6,150 nt of DNA, taken from Bacteroidota bacterium (GTDB taxonomy: Bacteria; Bacteroidota; Ignavibacteria; Tepidaquicellales; Tepidaquicellaceae). The DNA is taken from assembly GCA_023429265.1 (NCBI GenBank), contig JAEYVS010000220.1, forward strand, positions 1 through 6,150. Reading direction: 5' to 3'. Every line of letters begins with the position of its first letter. Positions within the stretch are counted from its first letter, which is position 1. The notes under the pieces are model-generated. The model ran no database searches and had not been told where the DNA came from. It saw nothing but the letters and a program-made list of their open reading frames with translations. A program made the translations under genes and the position numbers. Positions 1 through 6,150 of the stretch are shown in pieces.

Positions 1-840
1 GGTTTTACAACGGAAGACATAGAATTTCTGGAATCGATAATAAATCTATCAGTAATATCCATAGAAAATTCGATCTTATTCGAGGAGTACCTTGAAAAGC
101 AGCAGATAGAAAATGAGCTAAAGATCGCTAGAGAAATACAAATGGCTCTCCTACCGGACGAACTGCCTTTTATCGAGGGGTACAGCATTGCCGGGGATAA
201 TATACCTGCTTTGCACGTAGGTGGAGATTATTATGATGTGATCAAGCTGACAGACACCAAGTATGCATTTGTGATCGCGGACGTGTCGGGCAAAGGAACA
301 CCGGCTTCACTTCTTATGTCAAACATTCAATCCTCGGTGCATTCATATCTTAAGCTTTACAACGATGATTCTTTCGATATTGCTTTTGTGACTAAGAACA
401 TAAACGAGCTGATATACGATAATACCTCCTCCGAAAAATTCATAACCTTCTTCTGGGGAATTCTGGATACGGAGACCAGCTCATTCAAATACATTAATGC
501 AGGTCATAATCATCCGTACTTATTCAGAGGCGATGAAGTCATAAGCCTCGATAAAGGCGGTCTGATGATAGGCATAATGAAGGACCTGATGGACTACGAA
601 GTAGGAGAAGTAACGCTGGAGATGAAGGACGTTCTGGTGCTATATACAGACGGTGTAAATGAAGCTCAGAATATCAATAAAGAGGATTTCGGTGATGAAA
701 GAATTCTATCGACAGTTCGGGAAAACATAAATGAAAACGCGGGGGTTATTTCGATGAAGTTAAAAGAAGCCGTTGATAAATTCGTTGGTCCCGCCAAGCA
801 ATTCGATGATATAACCCTGATAGTAATAAAACGGCAATAA
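1..840 (+). CDS. GAF-linked SpoIIE-type PP2C serine phosphatase, C-terminal part (5' end outside window)
   Basis: Probable signalling protein phosphatase that removes phosphate from Ser/Thr residues, typically on an anti-anti-sigma (STAS) partner. The frame is open from base 1, so the ATG at 142 lies inside the coding region and is not the start. Residues here count from base 1. Residues 1-28 resemble the last helix of a GAF domain (FTTEDIEFLESI, then SIENS). Residues 29-50 form a charged helical linker ending in EIQMALLP, the usual GAF-to-phosphatase junction. The phosphatase domain carries all the expected acidic metal-binding motifs: VGGDYYD (about 73-79), ADVSGKG (93-99), a NAGHNHP segment in mid-domain, YTDG (Asp217), and FDDIT (268-272). 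It looks catalytically intact and ends a few residues after the last motif, as is usual. No sigma factor or STAS gene is present, so the partner is unknown. The family call is strong; the substrate is inference. Confidence 0.93.
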   Translation, partial: GFTTEDIEFLESIINLSVISIENSILFEEYLEKQQIENELKIAREIQMALLPDELPFIEGYSIAGDNIPALHVGGDYYDVIKLTDTKYAFVIADVSGKGTPASLLMSNIQSSVHSYLKLYNDDSFDIAFVTKNINELIYDNTSSEKFITFFWGILDTETSSFKYINAGHNHPYLFRGDEVISLDKGGLMIGIMKDLMDYEVGEVTLEMKDVLVLYTDGVNEAQNINKEDFGDERILSTVRENINENAGVISMKLKEAVDKFVGPAKQFDDITLIVIKRQ

Positions 841-842
841 AA

Positions 843-863
843 AAGGCTTCACACGGAAGCCTT
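843..863 (-). terminator. Rho-independent terminator between convergent genes
   Basis: A perfect 8-bp inverted repeat (AAGGCTTC at 843-850 with GAAGCCTT at 856-863) encloses a 5-base loop. Read on the minus strand it is followed by a run of T ending in TTTTTTATTG, a good intrinsic terminator for rpsR, whose stop codon lies 27 bases upstream. Read on the plus strand the tail is only ATTCTAT, so termination of the phosphatase gene is plausible but weaker. The T-run encoded on the minus strand overlaps the phosphatase stop codon. Confidence 0.85.
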
Positions 864-890
864 ATTCTATAAAAACGTTCTTATGTAATA

Positions 891-1196
891 TTAATACTTT
901 GAGCCTTCGCTGACGAAAGGTATGAAAGCAAGATGTCTTGCTCTTTTCACAGCCATTGTCAATTGTCTCTGCATCTTAGCAGTCGCGCCGGTGATCCTTG
1001 CAGGTAAAAGCTTTCCCTGGTCATTCAAGAACCTATTCAAAAGCCTTACATCTCTGAAATCAATATAATCTTCAACACCTCTTTCTTTGAAAGGGTCTCT
1101 CTTTTTTTGCTGGACATGCTTCTTTGCAGTCTGCTGGGTAAGCTTATAGTTATTACCCTTACCTTTGAGCTTATCTTTCTTCATCTTATTAAACAA
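891..1196 (-). CDS. rpsR: 30S ribosomal protein S18
   Basis: Small-subunit ribosomal protein that binds beside S6 on the platform of the 30S subunit. The conserved core occupies about residues 42-97: DYIDFRDVRLLNRFLND, GKLLPARITGATAKMQRQ, then VKRARHLAFIPF. At 101 residues it is longer than the 75 of E. coli because of a very basic N-terminal extension of roughly 30 residues. The start used is a TTG at 1196, with AAGGA 11 bases upstream. An ATG four codons later (1184) is the alternative but has no sequence resembling a ribosome binding site near it. There is no cysteine in the protein. It does not sit with rpsF, ssb or rplI, the usual neighbours, at least on the downstream side and in the genes upstream seen here. 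It follows menG by 88 bases and is last before the terminator. Identity is certain; the exact start is less so. Confidence 0.96.
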   Translation of the reverse strand: MFNKMKKDKLKGKGNNYKLTQQTAKKHVQQKKRDPFKERGVEDYIDFRDVRLLNRFLNDQGKLLPARITGATAKMQRQLTMAVKRARHLAFIPFVSEGSKY

Positions 1197-1241
1197 ATTG
1201 GGGTTTTTCCTTGTTAAATGACTTTTATTTCACAAACCATA

Positions 1242-1270
1242 AATATAAAAAATCTTAATAAAATATACAA
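1242..1270 (-). promoter_or_regulatory. Candidate sigma-70-type promoter for rpsR
   Basis: In the 88-base AT-rich gap between menG and rpsR, the minus strand shows TTGTAT (1270-1265) and TATATT (1247-1242) separated by exactly 17 bases, matching the -35 and -10 consensus at 4 of 6 and 5 of 6 positions. It would give a 5' leader of about 40 bases. Such matches arise easily in AT-rich DNA, and promoters in the Bacteroidota often follow a different consensus, so this is only a candidate. No convincing terminator for menG is seen in the same gap, so read-through from the upstream operon remains possible. Confidence 0.35.
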
Positions 1271-1284
1271 TTACATTATCTATG

Positions 1285-1986
1285 TCATATTCGGTTAAAG
1301 TATACCGTATTTACCACACCAACCAGGTTATTATGTTTTTTTATGAGCGAAAAGCCTGATTTTTTGCAAAAATCGATGAATTCATCAACAGTATAGAAAT
1401 CTTTTATCGACTTAAAAAGATATTCATATGCTTCCGACCGTGAGATCATATTACCAACCATAGGAAGTAAAAACCCGCAATACATCCTATCCACTACTGA
1501 AGCAAAAAATCCCCGCTTATTAAAATTTTCGATTACGATGATATTTCCTCCCGGTTTGAGAACACGTTTTATTTCGCTCATAGCGGCATCGAGGTCACGG
1601 AAATTGCGGACACCGAAGCCTATTGTCACCAGGTCGAATTGAGCATTTTTAAAAGGCATTTTTGTTACATCACCTCGCATAATATTCACCCGTGGGTCGG
1701 ATATTTTTTTACGCTGGATGTCGAGCATCTTATCTGAGAAATCCAGGGACATAATTGAATCCGGATTCAGCTTAAGCAGCTCAATGGTAAGGTCGCCGGT
1801 ACCGGAGGCCGCGTCAAGTATGGTATTATGCGGGATATTCATTTCGAGGATGTTCTTCGCAATCTGCCTGCGCCACCTTTTGTCCATATTCAGAGTGAGA
1901 AGATGATTCAGGAAATCATACTTCCCGGCTATGCTGTCAAACATAGGTTCGATCTTATGGCGTGACTTATCGACTTTATAACTCAT
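1285..1986 (-). CDS. menG: Demethylmenaquinone methyltransferase (MenG/UbiE family)
   Basis: SAM-dependent C-methyltransferase that converts demethylmenaquinone to menaquinone, the last step of the pathway; in UbiE-type homologues it also methylates a ubiquinone precursor. The 233-residue length is normal. Family signatures are clear: MFDSIAGKYDFLNHLLTLN followed by DKRWRR (15-40), the SAM-binding motif LDAASGTGD (57-65), an acidic end of strand two (SLDFSD, 80-85), GFGVRNFRD (123-131), and RVLKPGG (141-147). The ATG overlaps the stop codon of the upstream permease gene as ATGA, implying translational coupling; no ribosome binding site is visible. The extreme C-terminus (VVNTVYFNRI) departs from the family's usual ending of the GVxxLHxGxK kind. 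Neighbouring frames do not restore the usual ending, so I see no frameshift. I choose menG over ubiE because the context suggests an FCB-group, menaquinone-using organism, which is inference. Confidence 0.93.
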   Translation of the reverse strand: MSYKVDKSRHKIEPMFDSIAGKYDFLNHLLTLNMDKRWRRQIAKNILEMNIPHNTILDAASGTGDLTIELLKLNPDSIMSLDFSDKMLDIQRKKISDPRVNIMRGDVTKMPFKNAQFDLVTIGFGVRNFRDLDAAMSEIKRVLKPGGNIIVIENFNKRGFFASVVDRMYCGFLLPMVGNMISRSEAYEYLFKSIKDFYTVDEFIDFCKKSGFSLIKKHNNLVGVVNTVYFNRI

Positions 1987-3200
1987 GCAAAACGGAGTGA
2001 TTTAACCGGGTCGAGACGTGACGCGAGGAACGCGGGTATGAGTGTCGCGAAGAAACACAAAGCTAATGTGATTATCGATATAAGTATAATGTATTGTGTT
2101 TCGAGCAGTATGGGTACTTTATCTACATAATAGAAATCAGGCAGGCTGATCAGGTGGAGCTTCATCTCAAGGAGACACGCTCCCACACCGAGGACTATGC
2201 CTATGATCGTCCCTATGATACCTATCAGCACCCCGTCATATATGAATATCTTCATAATATCCGAACGGCTTGCTCCCAGTGATTTGAGGACACCAATGGA
2301 GTGGGTTTTCTCAAGTACAAGCATCAGTAATGTGCTAATAACATTGAATGTAGCAACAAGTACGATCAGGCTTAATATTATCGGGACGGGTTTCTGCTGG
2401 AGCTCAACAAAACTAAAGAGAGCTTTATATATTCTGAATAAAGATTTAGGGTAGTATGGATACCCGAGGAGATCTGCCAGCTGTGAAACCACCGTATCAG
2501 CGCGGTCAATATCATCGAGCTTCAGCTCAATACCGGAGACGTTGCTACCCAGGTCAAATAACTCCTGGGTCGATCCCATATCCGAATATATAATGATGTC
2601 ATCATAGTCCCGAAGAGTGGTTTGGTACAATCCGCTGATGACGAACTGCTTTATCTTGGGTTGATTTAAGGGAGACGGTATGCCTCTAAGTCCGAATACA
2701 ATTACTTTATCCCCTACTCCAACATCCAGGGTCTTCGCGAGCTTACTGCCGATGATCAGACGCGAGATATTTGAGTCGACGGGAGTGAGATTGAATTCAC
2801 CCTCGACAACCTTATCACGTGTATTGGAAATATCTTCATTCGGATCTATACCCTTGAATATAATGCCTTCAATCTTGTCACTTGCTCTGATTACTGCTTC
2901 CTTCTGGACATAACGTGATATCCCGGTTACACCATCAATATTCTCTTTTATCTGCTTAACGCCATATTCGTGGTAAGCTATACCGTTATTAAGAAATGAA
3001 CTTATCTGAACGTGTGAGACCAGCCCGGAGACTTTGTCTTTTATTTCTTTTTCAAAGCCGTTCATTATAGATACTGCAATAATAAGAGCGGCAACTCCAA
3101 GAGCCACGCCAATGATCGAGACATACGTTATGAATGAGACAAACTTGGAGTCTTTCTTTGAGAATAGGTAACGGCTTGCTATGAAATACTTAAAATTCAT
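1983..3200 (-). CDS. LolC/LolE-family ABC transporter permease (lipoprotein release)
   Basis: Inner-membrane permease of the family that, with the ATPase LolD, extracts lipoproteins from the inner membrane for delivery to the outer membrane. The 405-residue protein shows the standard plan. There is a FIASRYLFSKK amphipathic start, then a first membrane helix at about 22-46 (ending IIAVSIMNGFE). A large periplasmic domain of the MacB type follows at about 50-268. Three C-terminal helices lie at about 272-296, 321-344 and 370-392. The EKTHSIGVLKSLGAS segment between helices two and three matches the cytoplasmic coupling region, and the end DPVKSLRFA is typical. The ATG lies 7 bases after the prfB stop, which is a tandem TAA TAG; no Shine-Dalgarno is visible. 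The partner ATPase is not in this window. FCB genomes often have one permease serving for LolC and LolE, so I leave the symbol blank. Other MacB/FtsX-like exporters are possible but less likely. Confidence 0.88.
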   Translation of the reverse strand: MNFKYFIASRYLFSKKDSKFVSFITYVSIIGVALGVAALIIAVSIMNGFEKEIKDKVSGLVSHVQISSFLNNGIAYHEYGVKQIKENIDGVTGISRYVQKEAVIRASDKIEGIIFKGIDPNEDISNTRDKVVEGEFNLTPVDSNISRLIIGSKLAKTLDVGVGDKVIVFGLRGIPSPLNQPKIKQFVISGLYQTTLRDYDDIIIYSDMGSTQELFDLGSNVSGIELKLDDIDRADTVVSQLADLLGYPYYPKSLFRIYKALFSFVELQQKPVPIILSLIVLVATFNVISTLLMLVLEKTHSIGVLKSLGASRSDIMKIFIYDGVLIGIIGTIIGIVLGVGACLLEMKLHLISLPDFYYVDKVPILLETQYIILISIITLALCFFATLIPAFLASRLDPVKSLRFA

Positions 3201-3207
3201 ATGTCTA

Positions 3208-4300
3208 TTACGGCATCAATAAATATTCTTTTATAAAACCGTGGATATCACCATCCATTACAGCCTGAGTATTGCTTGTTTCAAAATCCGTACGGTGGTC
3301 TTTCACCATATTATACGGATGAAACACATAGCTCCGTATCTGGCTTCCCCACTCTATCTTTTTCTTGGTCTTTTCAATATCATCCAGTTTCGACAGCTCT
3401 TTTTCTTTTTCGAGCTGATAGAGCTTGGATTTCAACATCTTCATTGCATTAGCCTTATTTTGTCCCTGTGAACGTTCATTCTGACACTGTACTACAATAC
3501 CTGTCGGAGCATGTGTGATTCGAATTGCTGTCTCAACCTTATTTACATTCTGGCCGCCTGCTCCGCCCGCGCGGAAGGTATCGACCTTTATATCTTTGGG
3601 ATTGATCTCAATTTCTATATTATCATCTATCACCGGGCTTACATAGACGGCAGCAAATGATGTATGGCGTTTTTTATTTGAATCAAACGGCGATATCCTT
3701 ACCAGGCGGTGTACGCCATTCTCTGCTTTCAGGTATCCGTACGCAAAATCCCCTTCTACTTCGATTGTAGCGCTTTTAATTCCCGCGCCGTCTCCATCTA
3801 GTCTGTCAACAAGGTGCGCTTTAAATCCCTGGTCTTCGCAGTAACGGAGGTACATCCTCATAAGCATCTCTGCCCAGTCCTGTGACTCTGTGCCGCCTGC
3901 ACCAGAATTAATGGTAATTATAGCATCCCGGTCATCGTCTTCATCGGATAGCATCTTCTTAAATTCGAGTTTTTCTATTTCCTTTTCGAGGCGGTCGACT
4001 TCCTTCGTAATTTCCGTTGACGCGGATTCATCCTTGTCGGCTTCGGAAAGCTCGATAAGCACTTCGGTGTCAGAAAGAAGAGCTTCGACTTTGTAGTATT
4101 CCCCTATGAATTTTTTCAGGAAAGAAACTTCGCGGACAATGTTTTGAGCGGAATTGTTGTCATCCCAGAAGCCTTCGGCTTCGGTCTTTTTTTCGAGGTC
4201 TAAAACTTTATCAGCTTTTTGGTCAACTTCAAAGTGACCTCCTCAGCTGTTCCAGCTTATCTTTAAATCCTGTTAATCTATATTTATCCTGATCAAACAT
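3208..4300 (-). CDS. prfB: Peptide chain release factor 2, expressed through a programmed +1 frameshift
   Basis: RF2 recognises UAA and UGA in the ribosomal A site and triggers peptide release. The reading frame starts at ATG 4300, with AGAAAGG about 7 bases upstream, inside the end of the preceding gene. It encodes 23 codons (MFDQDKYRLTG...LRRSL), then meets an in-frame TGA at 4231-4229. Skipping the T of that TGA joins EVDQKADKVLDL and the rest of the protein, 363 residues in all against 365 in E. coli. The N-terminal helical domain spans about 1-110, the stop-codon tripeptide SPF is at 203-205, and the catalytic GGQ is at 248-250, each exactly two residues before the E. coli positions. The residue six before the GGQ Gln (244) is Ala, as in most bacteria, rather than the Thr of E. 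coli K-12. A start chosen at GTG 4062 would wrongly remove the first 79 residues. Tandem stops TAA TAG end the gene. Confidence 0.97.
4229..4243 (-). promoter_or_regulatory. prfB programmed +1 frameshift site (RF2 autoregulation)
   Basis: The minus strand reads AGG AGG TCA CTT TGA A. It contains every canonical element: an internal Shine-Dalgarno-like AGGAGG, a 3-base spacer, the slippery CTT in the P site, and the in-frame TGA read only by RF2. When RF2 is scarce, the ribosome slips from CUU to UUU and continues in the +1 frame at GAA (4230-4228). When RF2 is plentiful, translation stops after 23 residues. The mechanism is established for E. coli prfB and its homologues; here it is read from sequence. 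The perfect AGGAGG is notable because the other gene starts in this window have poor ribosome binding sites. Confidence 0.96.
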
Positions 4301-4305
4301 TAATC

Positions 4306-4617
4306 TTACCTTTCTACTTCCATTTTTAATAATGCCGATGCCAGGGTTTTTCCCTGCGCATCGAGTTTTAGTGATACAGTTCCGCCGCCGCCGAGAGTAT
4401 TGTGCAGAATGAAATTCAGCGCGTTTATATTTGGCATTTCAAAGCGCTCCACTTCCCCTTCACAGATACCGGTAAAAAATTCCTTAACCTTTTCGGCAGT
4501 TACTTCGCGTTTAATTACGTCATAATCTTCCTTGTTGTACGCAATCAGACCTATATTAGCGGCATCACCTTTATCGCCGCTGCGGCCGTGACAAAATTCT
4601 CTTAGTTGTACTTTCAA
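4306..4617 (-). CDS. Small AtuA-like (ferredoxin-fold) domain protein
   Basis: A 103-residue protein resembling the C-terminal domain of AtuA, a protein of the acyclic terpene utilisation (citronellol/geraniol degradation) cluster of Pseudomonas. Stand-alone versions exist in many bacteria; their biochemical role is not established. Recognisable features are HGRSGDKGDAANIGLIAYN (10-28), a mid segment RFEMPNINALNFILHNTLGG, and a C-terminal SLKLDAQGKTL. No signal peptide or membrane helix is seen, so it is probably cytoplasmic. The larger AtuA N-terminal domain (DUF1446) is not encoded nearby. The start is a TTG at 4617 that overlaps the stop of the upstream methyltransferase gene as TTGA, which suggests translational coupling; the first conserved motif begins within ten residues, so no earlier start is needed. 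Its last codons carry the ribosome binding site of prfB, whose ATG is 5 bases after its stop. Position suggests a role with the polyketide genes, which is inference. Confidence 0.8.
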   Translation of the reverse strand: MKVQLREFCHGRSGDKGDAANIGLIAYNKEDYDVIKREVTAEKVKEFFTGICEGEVERFEMPNINALNFILHNTLGGGGTVSLKLDAQGKTLASALLKMEVER

Positions 4618-5117
4618 TATTCTAAAGCTTTATTTTCAGTTCTTATCCTTACGGTAAGCATAAGAGCATTTAAAATTGTAAAAATTATTGCAGTATAAAA
4701 CAGATTAAATACAAGTGGAAGCACCAGTATCTCCCCTATCACTACAATATAGTTTGGGTGCTTGAAAATCTTGTATGGTCCTTTCGCGACCAATTGCCTG
4801 CCGGGAATCCGGAATATGCGTGTATTCCAGTATTTTCCCAAACTGGAAATAACCCATACTCGAAAGAACTGCATCAATACGAATATTACTAAAAACGAAT
4901 AATTTATAAAATTTAAATCGGAGTACCTTCCTCCAAGCCAATATTCGGTGATCATGCTAATAAAGAAGAACACGTGAAGCAGTACAATGAATTTATAATG
5001 CTCTTTCCCGTATTCAATAGCTCCTTGTGAGATAAGCCATTTAGCGTTCCGTTTTGCAATTATAAGTTCAGTGAAGCGCTGAAGAATGACAAATGATATG
5101 ATTATCCAGAATAACAT
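4614..5117 (-). CDS. ICMT-family membrane methyltransferase, BpsB-like
   Basis: A 167-residue integral membrane protein of the isoprenylcysteine carboxyl methyltransferase family, which uses SAM to methylate carboxyl or hydroxyl groups on lipid-like substrates. Hydrophobic segments lie at about 1-12, 42-60, 70-90 and 124-153. The SAM-binding signature is intact: RQLVAKGPY (107-115) followed by KHPNY (119-123), and a C-terminal RIRTENKAL that matches the family's RxxxEexxL ending. It starts one base after the stop of the type III polyketide synthase gene. This pairing is known from Bacillus subtilis, where BpsB (YpbQ) O-methylates the alkylpyrones made by BpsA. By analogy this enzyme probably methylates the enolic hydroxyl of the neighbouring synthase's product in the membrane. 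The family assignment is strong; the substrate is inferred from context. Confidence 0.87.
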   Translation of the reverse strand: MLFWIIISFVILQRFTELIIAKRNAKWLISQGAIEYGKEHYKFIVLLHVFFFISMITEYWLGGRYSDLNFINYSFLVIFVLMQFFRVWVISSLGKYWNTRIFRIPGRQLVAKGPYKIFKHPNYIVVIGEILVLPLVFNLFYTAIIFTILNALMLTVRIRTENKALEY

Positions 5118-5118
5118 T

Positions 5119-6150
5119 CTAATTATTCATTTCGAGCAGGAGCATTTCACAGGAAAAGCCCGGTCCGAGCGACATCATTAATCCGTATCCGTCATTAAAA
5201 CCGTCCTGAATGAATTTATCCAATACATACAGCGCTGTTACGCTGGACATATTTCCATAATTCTGTAAAACACTTAGTGTGTTTGACAGCTTTTCCCTGT
5301 CGATTTCCAGAGCATTGATATATGCCTCAATAACCTTCATTCCCCCGGGATGTATTATGAAGTTCTCTATGTCGTTTAATGTAAGATTATTCTCGATGAG
5401 AAAATTAGTTATGTCCCCTTTTACGGTATCATTTACGATGGTGGGAATATCGCGGGAGAAAAGCACCTTAAACCCATCGTCTGTAAAATCCCAGCCCATT
5501 ACATCGAGACTGTCATAATATAATTTGCTTCTTGATGATCGGATCTTAAATGAATAGTCCCTCACTTTATCGGAATGATTGTCTCCCGATACGAGAATAG
5601 CAGATACACCATCCGAGAAAAGGCTTGTTGCAATAAAATTGCTTTTAGATAAATCATTACGAATGAACGTAAGAGAACACAGCTCCACAGCAACAAACAT
5701 TACAACTGCATCAGGATGAGCCTTCGCAATAGAGGCAGCTTTCGCCAGTCCTGAAACTCCTCCTGCGCATCCCAGTCCCCAGATCGGAGTCCGGTTAATA
5801 TTTGGATTCAGCTTCATTTCATTTACTATCAATGCATCGAGGCTTGGAGTAGAAAGTCCTGTTGTAGAGACGAACACAATGTCAATAATTTCTTCTTTCT
5901 TAAATTCCGTTCCTTCCAGACATTTTTTAACTGCCTCTACTGAATACTTCAATGCATATTCAATGAATAGGTCATTCTTTTCTTTAAAACTTCTCTCTTT
6001 TGCATAAAAGTCAACAGGCACGCAGAAATTTCTGCTTTTAATGAGCGTGTTTTCAAAGGCAGGAAGAAGCCTTTCCACATCAGGAAATGCCCCTGCAAAT
6101 AAATTACCGGCATATTCCTTAAGGTCTGACTGATTTACCTGGTACGGGAG
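5119..6150 (-). CDS. Type III polyketide synthase (chalcone/stilbene synthase family), 5' end outside window
   Basis: Homodimeric ketosynthase-fold enzyme that condenses malonyl-CoA units onto an acyl-CoA starter and cyclises the product to a pyrone or phenolic lipid. Counting from the first complete codon (6150), 343 residues are visible. The frame stays open to the window edge, so the GTG at 6078 is internal. The opening LPYQVNQSDLKEYAGNLFAG matches the family's N-terminus; roughly 10-35 residues are missing. Catalytic residues are all present: Cys128 in WGLGCAGG, His267 in IIHPGG, and Asn300 in NYGNMSS. Their spacing (139 and 33) equals that of plant chalcone synthase Cys164, His303 and Asn336. 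The GPG loop (SLGPGFSCEML) closes the protein. The segment VELCSLTF resembles bacterial long-chain pyrone and resorcinol synthases more than plant enzymes. With the adjacent ICMT-family gene, a BpsA-like role making alkylpyrones from fatty acyl-CoA is most likely; the starter and ring type cannot be read from sequence alone. Confidence 0.93.
   Translation of the reverse strand, partial: LPYQVNQSDLKEYAGNLFAGAFPDVERLLPAFENTLIKSRNFCVPVDFYAKERSFKEKNDLFIEYALKYSVEAVKKCLEGTEFKKEEIIDIVFVSTTGLSTPSLDALIVNEMKLNPNINRTPIWGLGCAGGVSGLAKAASIAKAHPDAVVMFVAVELCSLTFIRNDLSKSNFIATSLFSDGVSAILVSGDNHSDKVRDYSFKIRSSRSKLYYDSLDVMGWDFTDDGFKVLFSRDIPTIVNDTVKGDITNFLIENNLTLNDIENFIIHPGGMKVIEAYINALEIDREKLSNTLSVLQNYGNMSSVTALYVLDKFIQDGFNDGYGLMMSLGPGFSCEMLLLEMNN

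Noticed and set aside
142..840. Phosphatase gene starting at ATG 142
   Set aside because: The same frame is open to base 1 and encodes a GAF-like tail and coiled-coil linker leading straight into the phosphatase domain, so the ATG is internal.
841..890. Small RNA or small gene in the convergent gap
   Set aside because: The 50 bases are explained by the terminator hairpin; no other structure or frame is supported.
1197..1284. Possible terminator or structured leader between menG and rpsR
   Set aside because: The gap is AT-rich with only short, imperfect inverted repeats; no GC stem followed by a T-run and no recognisable S6:S18-type leader was seen.
3208..4062. Short prfB starting at position 4062
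   Set aside because: Position 4062 is a GTG inside the RF2 N-terminal domain. The upstream 79 residues are recovered through the frameshift and match RF2 length and motif positions.
4705..4941. Minus-strand 78-residue frame inside the methyltransferase gene
   Set aside because: It is an alternate frame of a well-supported membrane methyltransferase and shows no recognisable domain.
1718..5518. Several plus-strand open frames of 62-85 residues opposite menG, the permease, prfB, the AtuA-like gene and the synthase
   Set aside because: All lie antisense to clear genes, show low-complexity Ser/Ile-rich or unrecognisable translations, and have no supporting start signals.
5119..6078. Polyketide synthase starting at position 6078
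   Set aside because: The GTG at 6078 lies in the conserved FPDVERLLP segment; the family's N-terminal sequence continues upstream to the window edge.

Overview
The window reads as ordinary chromosomal DNA of a Gram-negative, menaquinone-using bacterium, most likely of the Bacteroidota/Ignavibacteriota (FCB) group. This is inferred from moderate-to-low GC, weak or absent Shine-Dalgarno sequences at most starts, a LolC/E-type lipoprotein-sorting permease, a MenG/UbiE methyltransferase, and the style of the S18 and RF2 proteins. I could not run a phylogenetic placement.

Layout. Positions 1-840 (+) hold the 3' part of a signalling phosphatase: the end of a GAF-like domain, a coiled-coil linker and a complete SpoIIE-type PP2C domain. 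It converges on rpsR (ribosomal protein S18, 891-1196, -), and a strong hairpin between the two serves as terminator. Everything from 6150 down to 891 is on the minus strand. In transcription order it is: a type III polyketide synthase (5' end outside the window), an isoprenylcysteine carboxyl methyltransferase (ICMT)-family membrane methyltransferase, a small AtuA-like protein, prfB (release factor 2 with a programmed +1 frameshift), a LolC/LolE-family permease, menG, and then rpsR. From the polyketide synthase to menG, junctions are 4-base overlaps or gaps of 1 to 7 bases, so these six genes look like one operon. rpsR follows after 88 AT-rich bases and may have its own promoter.

How the genes work together. 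The first two genes form a pair resembling the BpsA-BpsB alkylpyrone system of Bacillus subtilis. There, a type III synthase extends a long-chain acyl-CoA with malonyl-CoA and a membrane methyltransferase O-methylates the product. The coupled third gene, a stand-alone AtuA-type small domain, is the least understood member and could be a partner of this pathway. The remaining operon genes are housekeeping: translation termination, outer-membrane lipoprotein release, and the last step of menaquinone synthesis. No mobile element, tRNA, CRISPR array or long gene-free stretch is visible; the longest intergenic gap is 88 bases.
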